Notes: generated by a model from the sequence alone, not told the origin. A stretch of 64,000 bases of DNA from Ferrimonas marina (GCF_900129905.1 NZ_FQXG01000002.1:665448-729447); one strand, 5' to 3'; numbered from the stretch's first letter, positions 51,188 through 59,696 are shown. Made by a program: numbers and translations.

Positions 51188-51217
51188 AAAAAGCCGGACT
51201 GATTCAGTCCGGCTTTT
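51188..51217 (+). terminator. pta terminator
   Basis: AAGCCGGACT pairs with AGTCCGGCTT over GATTC, followed by a short T run. Confidence 0.92.
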
Positions 51218-51296
51218 CTCTTTCTGGGCCATTCGTCCGCCCCTGGCGCAATTCTGAACTCTTGATTTAATCTGTTTAAGTTCATAGAGTTAAGGA

Positions 51297-51343
51297 TTAT
51301 CCAAAGGCGTTTCAACAGGCTTGTCCACAGATTCTGTGGATAA
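51297..51343. promoter_or_regulatory. DnaA-box cluster beside AT-rich stretch
   Basis: Three DnaA-box-like nonamers lie within 47 bases. TTATCCAAA (51297, one mismatch) and TTGTCCACA (51321, one mismatch) face one way; TGTGGATAA (51335) is a perfect TTATCCACA on the opposite strand. The last two form the palindrome TCCACAGATTCTGTGGA. The preceding 45 bases are AT-rich, with TGAACT/AGTTCA and AACTCT/AGAGTT inverted repeats. The function is unknown; no dnaA, dnaN or mnmG lies in the window. Confidence 0.6.
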
Positions 51344-51358
51344 CCCCTCGCTGCACCC

Positions 51359-51748
51359 TCAGGTTACGCTCTTCAGCACCAAGTCCCGGTAGCTCACCAA
51401 TCCCAGGATCTTGCCATCCCAGCTTACTGGCGCCTGGTTGATGCCAAAGCGTTCAAACAACCGAGCGCAATAGCGCACATCCATGGTCGGGGCCACCGAG
51501 ATCACCGGCTTGGACATGATCTCGTACAGATTGACCCGCTCCGGCGCCCGATCCCGGGCCACGACCTGTTTGCCGATGTCCGAAAGCAGCACCAAACCAA
51601 ACTCGTCGCTGTCATCCCGCTTGTTGACGATGATCGCCTCAGCCCCACTGGCCACCAGGGTATCCAGTGCCTCCTGCACCGTCGCCAGACCATCCATCCC
51701 CTGCCAGCGCTGGGTCATCACCTGCTGCACCTGCGTCCTTGCGGTCAT
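51359..51748 (-). CDS. CBS-domain protein
   Basis: The 129-residue protein consists of two CBS repeats. The first is QVMTQRWQGMDGLATVQEALDTLVASGAEAIIVNKRDDSDEFGLVLLSDIGKQV. The second is MSKPVISVAPTMDVRYCARLFERFGINQAPVSWDGKILGLVSYRDLVLK. CBS pairs usually bind adenine nucleotides as energy sensors. It overlaps the upstream PII-like gene by four bases and is the last gene of the DUF1538 operon, so a regulatory subunit of that transporter is a reasonable guess. Confidence 0.85.
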   Translation of the reverse strand: MTARTQVQQVMTQRWQGMDGLATVQEALDTLVASGAEAIIVNKRDDSDEFGLVLLSDIGKQVVARDRAPERVNLYEIMSKPVISVAPTMDVRYCARLFERFGINQAPVSWDGKILGLVSYRDLVLKSVT

Positions 51749-52095
51749 AGTGCGTCCTCCACTTTCTCACTTAAGCTCTGGATCTGGTGAGCGACCCCCA
51801 CCGCATCCTCCACGTCGATCTGCAGCGCAATGCCGGTGCCCGGGGTGTGGTCAAACTCCCCTACCTCCGCCAGGGTCTGCAGTATGGTTCTTGCCAGGTG
51901 CTGCTCCACCACAAACAGCAGGACGTCCCGCTGCAGCTCCAGGTTCAGGCCAAAGAAGGTCTTCTTCGGGGTGATCCCCTCCCCCCGGGCGTGATTGATC
52001 AGGGTCACTCCGGTGGCGCCGGCATCTCGGGCGGCGCGGATGATCCCCGGGGTCTGTTGATCGTCCACAAAGGCGATGATCAGTTTGAAGCGCAT
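51745..52095 (-). CDS. PII-like signalling protein
   Basis: The 116-residue protein has the PII ferredoxin-like fold: MRFKLIIAFVDDQQTPGIIRAARDAGATGVTLINHARGEG, then DVLLFVVEQHLARTILQTLAEVGEF and GIALQIDVEDAVGV. The T-loop region (about residues 37-52) differs from GlnB/GlnK and has no Tyr51 uridylylation site, so control by GlnD is unlikely. GAGGTG precedes the ATG. It lies 8 bases after the second DUF1538 gene, which suggests it gates that membrane protein as GlnK gates AmtB. Confidence 0.8.
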   Translation of the reverse strand: MRFKLIIAFVDDQQTPGIIRAARDAGATGVTLINHARGEGITPKKTFFGLNLELQRDVLLFVVEQHLARTILQTLAEVGEFDHTPGTGIALQIDVEDAVGVAHQIQSLSEKVEDAL

Positions 52096-52103
52096 GGTTC
52101 ACC

Positions 52104-52853
52104 TCATCCGGTTGAGCGGCGCTGACGCCACTGGTTGAGTTGGGCATAGCCCATCACGGTCATGATGGGAAACAGGCTGGCAAAGGCGATCAGGCCAAAG
52201 CCATCGATCAGTGGGCTGCGGCCGGGAATGGTACTGGCCAACCCCAACCCGAGGGCCGCCACCAGGGGGACGGTGACGGTCGAAGTGGTGACCCCGCCGG
52301 AGTCGTAGGCCAGGGGCACGATAGCGGGTGGGGCGAAGCGGGTCTGGATCACCACCACCAGATAGCCGCTGAGGATGTACCACTGCAGCGGATCCCCCAC
52401 CACAATGCGGTAGCTGCCCAGGGCGATGCCCACCGCCACACCCAGGGCCACCGCCAGCCTCAGCCCCAGGGCACGGATGGTGCCGCCGCTGATCTCCTCG
52501 GCCTTAATCGCCACGGCGATGAGCGAAGGCTCGGCGATGGTGGTGGCGAAGCCGATGGCAAAGGCAAACAGGTAGACCCAGTAGTAATCCCACCAGTCCT
52601 GGCCCTGGATAAAGTCCGGGGCAGTCAGCTGGCTGGCCATCAGCTCCCCCAGCGGAAACAGTGCCTGCTCCAGCCCCACCAGGAACAGTGCCAGCCCCAC
52701 CACCACACAGGCCAGCCCCACCAGGATCTGGGGAAACTGGCGCAGGGGCTGACGCAGTACCCCGTACTGGAAGCCAAACAGCACCAACACGATGGGGGCC
52801 ACATCGGCCAGGGTATCCAGCAGGGTGCGCCACAGCTCCAGCATCAACTCCAT
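52104..52853 (-). CDS. DUF1538 membrane protein, second of pair
   Basis: The 249-residue protein has about seven hydrophobic segments and the two DUF1538 motifs: [23 protein letters not shown] (about 95-120) and [28 protein letters not shown] (about 190-215). Paired DUF1538 proteins named UmpA and UmpB have been reported, as I recall, as a two-subunit Na+(Li+,K+)/H+ antiporter in Halomonas. Its start overlaps the stop of the other DUF1538 gene by 10 bases. Confidence 0.83.
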   Translation of the reverse strand: MELMLELWRTLLDTLADVAPIVLVLFGFQYGVLRQPLRQFPQILVGLACVVVGLALFLVGLEQALFPLGELMASQLTAPDFIQGQDWWDYYWVYLFAFAIGFATTIAEPSLIAVAIKAEEISGGTIRALGLRLAVALGVAVGIALGSYRIVVGDPLQWYILSGYLVVVIQTRFAPPAIVPLAYDSGGVTTSTVTVPLVAALGLGLASTIPGRSPLIDGFGLIAFASLFPIMTVMGYAQLNQWRQRRSTG

Positions 52854-53578
52854 GCTTGCAGGATCCCGAACAGCAGCACGAAGATGATCGGCAGCAGGGA
52901 GGCGAAGGCGATCAGGCCAAAGCCATCGAGCATGGGGTTGCGCCCCTCGATGCTGCTGGCCAGCCCCACCCCGAGGGCGGTCACCAGGGGTACGGTGATG
53001 GTGGAGGTGGTGACCCCGCCGGAGTCATAGGCGATGCCGATGATGGTCTGGGGGGCGAACAGGGTCAGCAGCATCACCAGCAGGTAGCCGACGATGATCA
53101 TCGCCGGCAATGACCAGCCCAACAGGATCCGCAACACCCCCAATACAATAGAGGCCCCCACCGCCAGGGCGACGGTCAATCGCAGTTGGTCAGCGTAGGC
53201 CTGCTGGGCGGCAGCCTCGGTGGCGATCTGACCGGCCATCGCCGCCACCTCGGCGGCCTCCTCTGTCACCGCGATCAGGGCCGGCTCCGCCACCGTTGTG
53301 CCAAAGCCCAGCAGAAAGGCAAACAGCAGCAGCCAGAACAGCGAGCCGCGACGGGCAAAGGCCCTCGCCAGGGTCTCACCAAGAGGGAACAGCGCCAGCT
53401 CCAGGCCATAGATGAACAGCGTCAGGCCCAGCACCACCAGCAGCAGGCCCACCAGGATGGTGACAATGCCGGGCAGCGGCTGCTCCAATACCAACAGCTG
53501 GAAAAATGCCACCACCAGCACGATGGGGGCCAGATCTCGGCAACTGCCCAGTAAGGTTCGCAACATCGGCAGCGCCAT
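52844..53578 (-). CDS. DUF1538 membrane protein, first of pair
   Basis: The 244-residue protein is a diverged paralogue of the next gene, with [27 protein letters not shown] and [32 protein letters not shown]. It has a charged, alanine-rich insertion after the first motif (about 115-135) that its partner lacks. It heads the leftward operon DUF1538-DUF1538-PII-CBS. GGGGAA and TAGGCG lie upstream of the ATG. The likely role is a subunit of a cation/proton antiporter; this is inference from the family. Confidence 0.83.
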   Translation of the reverse strand: MALPMLRTLLGSCRDLAPIVLVVAFFQLLVLEQPLPGIVTILVGLLLVVLGLTLFIYGLELALFPLGETLARAFARRGSLFWLLLFAFLLGFGTTVAEPALIAVTEEAAEVAAMAGQIATEAAAQQAYADQLRLTVALAVGASIVLGVLRILLGWSLPAMIIVGYLLVMLLTLFAPQTIIGIAYDSGGVTTSTITVPLVTALGVGLASSIEGRNPMLDGFGLIAFASLLPIIFVLLFGILQAWS

Positions 53579-53713
53579 CGCCTATTCCCCAGGTTCATTT
53601 CGTTACATTTATTTAACCTAACAGAGCCGGGCAACACTTTGACAGCGATCAATTCGGCTTGGCTTGATCTGCCATAGGGCCGAGGCATACTGGGGAAAAA
53701 ACAAGGAGAGACA

Positions 53714-54139
53714 ATGAGACACTGGCTATTGCTGCCACTGCTGCTGTCGCTGATGGCCTGCGGCCCCAGCCCTCAACAGCAACGACCGGAGCGCACCGCC
53801 ATGCGCTTCTTCCAGGCGCTGTACGTAGACGAGGACGTGGCCACGGCCCAGAGCCTGGTGGCCCCGCATCTGGCGGAACTGATGGCCCACTATCGACTGC
53901 CCAGCCAGATCCAGCGCAACCTGTTTGGCCTGCGCATGACCGAGGTGAGCCTGGACATCACCGAGATCAACATCGATTTCTTCCGCCGCAACAGCGACGG
54001 AGTGGAGGTACTGGTTCAGCTGGCCGGCTACCGGGGCGACCAGTACCTGGTGGAGGATCGGCGGGTCAAACTGGAACGGATCGACAACCGCTGGCTGATC
54101 AGCGAGTTCTTCGACGACCCCTTCAACAGCGGCGGCTAG
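53714..54139 (+). CDS. Small lipoprotein, unknown function
   Basis: The 141-residue precursor has a lipoprotein signal ending in LSLMAC, lipidated Cys16, and AGGAGAG perfectly placed before the ATG. The mature part looks like a compact alpha+beta domain of the NTF2-like type, with ERTAMRFFQALYVDEDVATAQSLVAPHLAELMAHY followed by beta segments ending KLERIDNRWLISEFFDDP. I do not recognise a named family. It is convergent with ggt, the two stop codons sharing one CTAG. Confidence 0.7.
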   Translation: MRHWLLLPLLLSLMACGPSPQQQRPERTAMRFFQALYVDEDVATAQSLVAPHLAELMAHYRLPSQIQRNLFGLRMTEVSLDITEINIDFFRRNSDGVEVLVQLAGYRGDQYLVEDRRVKLERIDNRWLISEFFDDPFNSGG

Positions 54140-55857
54140 CCCCCCGCCGCAGTCCCCTCTCGGCGCGGATCCGCCGCGCCGACCCAACCCTGCTCGGTCC
54201 GCATCAACAGCTGGATACCGCTATTGAGGGCGCCCTGCCTGACCTCGTACCCCATCGCCTCCATCGCCTTTGGCAAGGCCGGATCGGTGCGCTCCGATTC
54301 CAGCATCAGGTAATCGTTACGGTGGCTGATCCGGGGCAGTGCCAGCGCCTCAGCGGGGGAGAGCTGGAAGTCCATTAACGCCACCAGCGCCTGGCTGACG
54401 TAGCCGATGATGCGGCTGCCGCCGGGGGAGCCGATGGCGAGCCAGGGCTCACCGGCGGGGTTAAGCACCAGGGTGGGCGACATGGAGGATCGGGGACGCT
54501 TACCCGCTTCAACCCGGTTGGCCAGCGGCGCGTTGGCCGGCCCTGGGTCCCGGGCAAAGTCGGTCAGCTGGTTGTTGAGCAGGAAGCCTCCCACCATCAC
54601 CGTGGAGCCAAAGCCCATCTCGATGCTGCTGGTCAAACTGACCACGTTGCCCGCCTTGTCTGCCATCACCAGGTGTGTGGTGGAGCTCAGCTCTTCGGTG
54701 CTGTCCGGGGCGCGCTGCTGCTGGAACTGGCCCGGCAGGGCGGTGCCACCGTCCCTGGCCGCCGTCAGTGCACTACCGCGGCCCTTGAGGTAGTCGCGGT
54801 CCAGCATCTGGCGCACCGGCACCGGGATAAAGTCTGGATCGGCGGCGTAGCGATTGCGATCGGCATAGGCGATACGTGAGGCCTGACTGAACAGGTGGGT
54901 GAAATCGGCACTGGTGGGGGAGATGCCGCTCAGATCGTGGGGCTCCAGCAAAGTCAGGATCTGGGCGATGGCAACGCCACCGGAGCTCGGCGGTGCCATG
55001 CCGCACACCTGGTGGCGTCGATAGGCGCTGCACAGCGGCTGACGCCACTGGGGGCGATAGCTGGCCAGGTCCTCCAGGGTTAGCAAGCCCGGGCGATCCG
55101 GATCCTGCTGCACCGCGGTCACCATCTGCTGCGCCAGCTCGCCCTGGTAGAACCCCTTGGGCCCCTGGGCGGCGATCCGCTTGAGGGACAGCGCCAAAGC
55201 AGAGTTGGTCAGGGTATCGCCGGCCCGCAGCCACTGGCCGTTGGGCGCGAAGTAATCATGGGCAACCCCGGGACGCTTCAGCCCGGGGTTGAACTCCCGG
55301 GCCAGCAGGCCAGCCAAACGGGGGGACACCTCAAAGCCCTGCTCGGCCAAGGTGATGGCCTCGTCAAACAGGCTGGACCAGGGCAGCTTGCCGTAGCCCA
55401 GGTGCGCTTCATAGAGGGCAGCAACGGCACCAGGTACACCTACGGCCCGGCCCCCCACCACCGACTCGACCCAGCTCAATGGCTGGCCCTTTTCATCGAG
55501 AAACAGCTCGGGACTGGCCTTGGCCGGAGCCACCTCACGGCCATCCAGGCTCAATACCTGCTCGGCCTTGGCGTCCCACAGCAGCATAAAGAGTCCACCA
55601 CCGATGCCGGAGGATTGCGGCTCGGTCAGGGTCAGTACCATCTGGGCAGCAATGGCGGCGTCCACCGCGGAACCGCCCTTGGCCAGGATCTCCGCTGCAG
55701 CCCGGGTCGCCAGGGGATTGGCGGTGGCTGCCATGTACTCAGCCCCCTGGGCCTGCCCCCGGGCCTCAAAGCCCGTTGCCGCCTCAGGTTCGAGCTCTTC
55801 GGCCGCCAGGCCGACTGCCGTCACCCACCCCAGAACTGCCCACCAACGCCACTTCAT
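54136..55857 (-). CDS. ggt: Gamma-glutamyltranspeptidase
   Basis: GGT cleaves glutathione and other gamma-glutamyl compounds in the periplasm after autoprocessing. The 573-residue precursor has an N-terminal signal (MKWRWWAVLGWVTAVGLAAEE) and GGSAVDAAIAAQMVLTLTEPQSSGIGGGLFML. The catalytic Thr393 in STTHLVMADKAGNVVSLTSSIE starts the small subunit, and the oxyanion SPGGSRII lies near the end. ATG 55857 with GGAG seven bases upstream is preferred over 55878. Small subunits of this type end near residue 573, matching the family length. Confidence 0.95.
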   Translation of the reverse strand: MKWRWWAVLGWVTAVGLAAEELEPEAATGFEARGQAQGAEYMAATANPLATRAAAEILAKGGSAVDAAIAAQMVLTLTEPQSSGIGGGLFMLLWDAKAEQVLSLDGREVAPAKASPELFLDEKGQPLSWVESVVGGRAVGVPGAVAALYEAHLGYGKLPWSSLFDEAITLAEQGFEVSPRLAGLLAREFNPGLKRPGVAHDYFAPNGQWLRAGDTLTNSALALSLKRIAAQGPKGFYQGELAQQMVTAVQQDPDRPGLLTLEDLASYRPQWRQPLCSAYRRHQVCGMAPPSSGGVAIAQILTLLEPHDLSGISPTSADFTHLFSQASRIAYADRNRYAADPDFIPVPVRQMLDRDYLKGRGSALTAARDGGTALPGQFQQQRAPDSTEELSSTTHLVMADKAGNVVSLTSSIEMGFGSTVMVGGFLLNNQLTDFARDPGPANAPLANRVEAGKRPRSSMSPTLVLNPAGEPWLAIGSPGGSRIIGYVSQALVALMDFQLSPAEALALPRISHRNDYLMLESERTDPALPKAMEAMGYEVRQGALNSGIQLLMRTEQGWVGAADPRREGTAAGG

Positions 55858-55941
55858 CCGGTTACTCCACCGCCACATTCAGGACCCACAGTCTGCGTCA
55901 ATGCTGGCCATGGTCGCAACCATTTCAGCCGCTGAGAAAAC

Positions 55942-55970
55942 AGAAACAGCGGCCATAGGCCGCTGTTTCT
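55942..55970 (-). terminator. Terminator after the 32-residue ORF
   Basis: AAACAGCGGCC pairs with GGCCGCTGTTT over ATA, 16 bases beyond the stop of the small frame on the leftward strand. The T tract is short. Confidence 0.65.
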
Positions 55971-55985
55971 TCTGTACTTCTTCGA

Positions 55986-56084
55986 TTAATCGAGGAAGGA
56001 CTCTTCATCCAGATCGGTCGGCAGCTCTTCGGCCACTTCGTCCTGCAGCTGGTAGTAGGCGTCCTGATACTCTTGTACTTCCAT
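55986..56084 (-). CDS. 32-residue acidic microprotein
   Basis: A short frame begins at ATG 56084 with AGAGGA eight bases upstream and ends in TAA, then a stem-loop. It encodes a very acidic peptide with aromatic residues near the start (EYQDAYYQLQDE) and an ELPTDLDEESFLD tail. The ribosome-binding site, terminator and AT-rich upstream region (56130-56220) make it a plausible independent gene. I recognise no family. Confidence 0.5.
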   Translation of the reverse strand: MEVQEYQDAYYQLQDEVAEELPTDLDEESFLD

Positions 56085-56315
56085 TTCGGTGTCCTCTGCC
56101 GTAGATCACGCTTCTCAAACCACAGGCGAATGATAGCAGCAAGCGCAAAATGTTGCTACTAAGCTGTTGTTTTTATTGAATTTGTAGTTTATTTACAGCA
56201 GAAATTACATAACCGGCTGATCACTGGTCAGCTTTGACATGGAATGTTGGTAATAGCACGTAGAAAATCCCCTGGCCGGTACCGCCCTGAATGGGCTGTA
56301 GGCCACTGCGGGCAC

Positions 56316-56346
56316 AAAAAAGCCCACCCGGGCGACCCGGGTGGGC
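56316..56346 (-). terminator. Terminator after the methyltransferase gene
   Basis: GCCCACCCGGG pairs with CCCGGGTGGGC over a three-base loop; read leftward it is followed by T6. Confidence 0.92.
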
Positions 56347-56371
56347 GGTCATCATCGGCAGGGCATCGACC

Positions 56372-57274
56372 CTAGGGCTGGCGATAATGCAGCACCTTGA
56401 GGGCCCGGTCTGGATCCACATCGGGAAAGCTGGCCGGGTTGGCCAGTTGTTGCTGGTATTGCAGCGACGGCGCCACCTCCGCCACCTGCTGCTTGAGAAA
56501 GGCCCGGGACAGCTCCGGGGCATTAAGGCAGAGCAGCACATCACCCTGGGGGGCGACCAGCTCGGGCAGGCGACGCAACAGGCGGGCATAGTCCTTGGTG
56601 GCCACGAAGCTGCCCTTTTGAAAGCTCGGCGGATCCACCACCACCAGATCATAGGGGCCCAGTTTGTTGAGCTTACCGAAGCTCTTGAACAGGTCGTGGC
56701 CAAGGTAGCGGACGCCGTGGTCAAAGCCGTTGCGCAGATGGTTACGCTTGCCCTGCCCCAGTGCCGGCTTGCTCATGTCCAGGTTGACCACCTCCTTCGC
56801 CCCCCCGGCCATGGCAAACACCGAAAACGCACAGGTGTAAGCGAACAGATTCAGGACCCGCCGCCCCTGGGCATGCTGACGCACCCAGGCCCGGCCCTCG
56901 GCCATGTCCAGGAACAGGCCATGGTTCTGACCCCGGGCCAGGTCGACCTCAAAGGCCAGCCCGCCCTCCTCCACCCAGTGGGACTGCGGCGGGGCCTGGC
57001 CTACTACATCGGTTTGCGCCGGTGAGGTATGGCGGTCTTGCCAGACCAGGCTGAAAGGGGCATCGGACACCCCCTGCCACCAGTGTTGCAGCTGACTGAT
57101 CAGCGCACTGCGCTGCTGCGACTCGAGCGGGACAAAGTGGGTGAACAGCAGGCTTGGGGGAAACCAGTCCAGGGTGATCCCCTCCAGCCCCGGGAAGCAG
57201 TAACCCCGGCCATGGAGCAAGCGACCACAACCTGCCTCCGGCAGGGCGCTGGGCAGATGTTCAAGCAGGTTCAC
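56372..57274 (-). CDS. RlmI-like class I SAM-dependent methyltransferase
   Basis: The 300-residue protein resembles the RlmI/RlmK-like family (COG1092) but lacks the N-terminal PUA domain of RlmI. It shows VLNLFAYTCAFSVFAMAGGAKEVVNLDMSKPAL near residues 135-165 and the DLVVVDPPSFQKGSF motif that carries the catalytic region. It probably methylates RNA; the target is unknown. The start is GTG with GGAG eight bases upstream, overlapping the stop of the AI-2E-family gene by four bases. Confidence 0.83.
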   Translation of the reverse strand: MNLLEHLPSALPEAGCGRLLHGRGYCFPGLEGITLDWFPPSLLFTHFVPLESQQRSALISQLQHWWQGVSDAPFSLVWQDRHTSPAQTDVVGQAPPQSHWVEEGGLAFEVDLARGQNHGLFLDMAEGRAWVRQHAQGRRVLNLFAYTCAFSVFAMAGGAKEVVNLDMSKPALGQGKRNHLRNGFDHGVRYLGHDLFKSFGKLNKLGPYDLVVVDPPSFQKGSFVATKDYARLLRRLPELVAPQGDVLLCLNAPELSRAFLKQQVAEVAPSLQYQQQLANPASFPDVDPDRALKVLHYRQP

Positions 57275-58374
57275 GCGGAGGTCTCCGAGCTGGCTTCAGA
57301 GGTGTCGCCACGGGGCACCACCGGCTGGGGCTCCCCCTCCAGCAGCACGGCAAACCAGCGACCGGAGTTGGACGACTCCAGGCCAATCTTGACGATCATG
57401 GTCAAGGGCACCGACAGCAGCATCCCCACCGAGCCCAGCAACCAGCCCCAGAAGATCAAGGAGAGGAACACCACCAGGGTCGACAGACCCAGGGTGCGCC
57501 CCATCAGCCGGGGTTCCACCAGGTTACCCATGATCATGTTGGCGGCCACATAGATGGCGGCCGCCGCCGCTGCAGAGCCAAAGCCGAACTGCAGGAAGGC
57601 CAGGATCACCGCCGGCACCGCGGCAATGATGGAGCCGATGTTGGGGATGTAGTTAAGCAGGAAGGCCACCAAGCCCCAGAGCAGGTAGTAGTCCACCCCA
57701 ATGAGGTAGAGGCCCAGGCCGCAGAACACCCCGGTGGCCAGGCTGACCAGGGTCTTTATCGCCAGGTAGCGATTGACCGACTCAAGGAAGCGATCGATCT
57801 GCTGCAGGCGCATCTCGGGGTCATCCAGGGCATAGTGCAACTTTCGATTGATCCCGTTGCTCTCCAACAACATAAACACCACTGCCAGGACAATCAGCAG
57901 GGTATTGGCCATCAACCCGCCTAAACTGGTGAGGATATCGGTGGCCAGGCTCATGATACGACCGGGGTCAAATTGCTCTCGCACCTGCTCAGTGGAGAGA
58001 TGGATGTTGAACTGCTCCAGGAACATGACCAGGGGGTGAAGCTGGCCGGTGAGCTGGGCCCGGTACTCGGGCAGCTGGGAGCGGAAATCCACCACGGAGC
58101 TGCCCACCAGCGCGCCCATCCAGACGCTGAGCAGCACGACCACGACCATCACCAGCAGGATGGCCAGGACGCGGGGGATCTTGACCCGGGTCAGCAGTTT
58201 CACCAGCGGGCTGCAGATGATGGCGATGAACATCGCCAGCAGAAAAGGCACGACAACGGTGCTGGCGGCCTTGATGCCGGCCAGGATCACCATCACAGAG
58301 GCGAGAAAAACGGCAGTGCGAGTTGCTACCGAGGCTTGATCAAAGGGCGATGGAGCCATTAGCTTGATAACCAT
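57271..58374 (-). CDS. AI-2E-family (UPF0118/PerM) membrane protein
   Basis: The 367-residue protein has about eight hydrophobic segments in the UPF0118 pattern: two N-terminal helices, a central soluble part (LPEYRAQLTGQLHPLVMFLEQF), then LINYIPNIGSIIAAVPA-type helices, here LLNYIPNIGSIIAAVPAVILAFLQFG, and LVEPRLMGRTLGLSTLVVFLSLIFWGWLLG. The family includes TqsA and sodium/proton antiporters, so the AI-2E name does not prove substrate. The start may be ATG 58374 or 58359; neither has a strong ribosome-binding site. The folX start lies 25 bases away, divergent. Confidence 0.82.
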   Translation of the reverse strand: MVIKLMAPSPFDQASVATRTAVFLASVMVILAGIKAASTVVVPFLLAMFIAIICSPLVKLLTRVKIPRVLAILLVMVVVVLLSVWMGALVGSSVVDFRSQLPEYRAQLTGQLHPLVMFLEQFNIHLSTEQVREQFDPGRIMSLATDILTSLGGLMANTLLIVLAVVFMLLESNGINRKLHYALDDPEMRLQQIDRFLESVNRYLAIKTLVSLATGVFCGLGLYLIGVDYYLLWGLVAFLLNYIPNIGSIIAAVPAVILAFLQFGFGSAAAAAAIYVAANMIMGNLVEPRLMGRTLGLSTLVVFLSLIFWGWLLGSVGMLLSVPLTMIVKIGLESSNSGRWFAVLLEGEPQPVVPRGDTSEASSETSA

Positions 58375-58398
58375 AAACCATGGAAAGAGTAAAACATT

Positions 58399-58767
58399 AT
58401 GAAGCAAAACCAGGCGGTTATTCGAATTAAAAATTTGCGGTTGCGCACCTACATCGGCATCAACGAGGACGAAATCAAGAACAAGCAGGACGTGGTGATC
58501 AACGCCACCATCTACTATTGTGCCGACCGGGCCAGCAACAGCGACAACATGGACGACGCCCTGAACTACCGCACCATCTGTAAGGCGATCATCCAGTTGG
58601 TGGAGAACAACCGCTTCGGCCTGCTGGAGAAACTGACCCACGATGTCCTGAGTCTCTGCACCGAGCACCACTGGGTGGAGATGGCCACGGTGGAGATCGA
58701 CAAGCCCCACGCCCTGCGCTTTGCCGACTCGGTGTCACTGAGCCTGAGCTGGCACAAACCCGAATAA
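58399..58767 (+). CDS. folX: Dihydroneopterin triphosphate 2'-epimerase
   Basis: FolX epimerises dihydroneopterin triphosphate. The 122-residue protein closely matches E. coli Fol[68 protein letters not shown], and a C-terminal [21 protein letters not shown]. It is distinguished from FolB by this N-terminal LRTYIGI with Lys-rich tail. yfcH follows 11 bases later, the same pair as in E. coli. Confidence 0.94.
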   Translation: MKQNQAVIRIKNLRLRTYIGINEDEIKNKQDVVINATIYYCADRASNSDNMDDALNYRTICKAIIQLVENNRFGLLEKLTHDVLSLCTEHHWVEMATVEIDKPHALRFADSVSLSLSWHKPE

Positions 58768-58777
58768 GGAGTGCGTC

Positions 58778-59671
58778 ATGCAGATCCTCATCACCGGAGC
58801 CACCGGCTTTATCGGCAGCACCCTGGTTGCGCGACTGAGCGGCCACCGCCTGACTATCCTCAGCCGGGACCCTCAGCGCGCCCAGCAGCAGCTGGGTGAC
58901 CAGCATCGCTACCTGCGTGCCCTGGCCACCCTGACGGATCTGAACGAGTACGACGCGGTGATTAACCTGGCGGGAGAGCCCATCGCCTCCGGTCGCTGGA
59001 CCGCCAGTAAGAAGCGGGCGATCTGCGACAGCCGTTGGGAGATCACCAAGAAGCTGGCAGCGCTGCTGGAAAACAGCACCGAGCCGCCCAAGGTGTGGCT
59101 CAACGCCTCCGCCATCGGCATCTATGGGCCGCGGGATGCCACCCCGGTGGATGAGAGCACCACCCTGCTGCCGTTGGATTTTGCCGCCCAGGTGTGTGAG
59201 CACTGGGAAACCTTTGCCAAGCGGGTCGAGCAGCATACTCGGCTGTGCATCATCCGCATCGGCCTGGTGCTGCACCCAGAGGGTGGCGCGCTGAAAAAGA
59301 TGTTGCCACCGTTTCGACTGGGGCTGGGTGGCCCCATCGGCAACGGCGCGCAGATGATGTCCTGGATCCACCGGGATGACCTGATTGGCCTGATGCTGCA
59401 TCTGCTTGAGCACGACTCTGCCGCGGGGATCTTCAATGGCACCGCCCCCAACCCGGTGAGCAACCGGGATTTCAGCAGTGCACTGGGCAAGGCGCTGGGT
59501 CGTCCGGCGATCTTGCCGGCCCCTGCTTGGGCGATGAAAGCCGCCCTGGGGGAAATGAGTGAGTTGTTACTGACCGGCCAGGCGGTGTTGCCCAGGGCGG
59601 TGGAGGCCAGCGGCTACCAGTTCCAATACCCGGAACTGGAGGCGGCGCTGGCCAACCTGTTCAGCCGCTGA
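58778..59671 (+). CDS. yfcH: TIGR01777-family NAD(P)-binding epimerase YfcH
   Basis: The 297-residue protein is an extended SDR with MQILITGATGFIGSTLVARL at the N-terminus, VINLAGEPIASGRWTASKKRAICDSRW, ASAIGIYGPRD, IRIGLVLHPEGGALKKMLPPFRLGLGGPIGNG and SWIHRDDLIGLM. It is similar to E. coli YfcH, whose substrate is unknown. AAGGAG precedes the ATG. Confidence 0.92.
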   Translation: MQILITGATGFIGSTLVARLSGHRLTILSRDPQRAQQQLGDQHRYLRALATLTDLNEYDAVINLAGEPIASGRWTASKKRAICDSRWEITKKLAALLENSTEPPKVWLNASAIGIYGPRDATPVDESTTLLPLDFAAQVCEHWETFAKRVEQHTRLCIIRIGLVLHPEGGALKKMLPPFRLGLGGPIGNGAQMMSWIHRDDLIGLMLHLLEHDSAAGIFNGTAPNPVSNRDFSSALGKALGRPAILPAPAWAMKAALGEMSELLLTGQAVLPRAVEASGYQFQYPELEAALANLFSR

Positions 59672-59696
59672 TTGTCGACATGCGTTGGCCGTGGCG

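Noticed and set aside
51252..51343. Main chromosomal origin oriC
   Set aside because: Only three DnaA-like boxes are present and none of the usual neighbours (dnaA, dnaN, mnmG, rpmH) is in the window.
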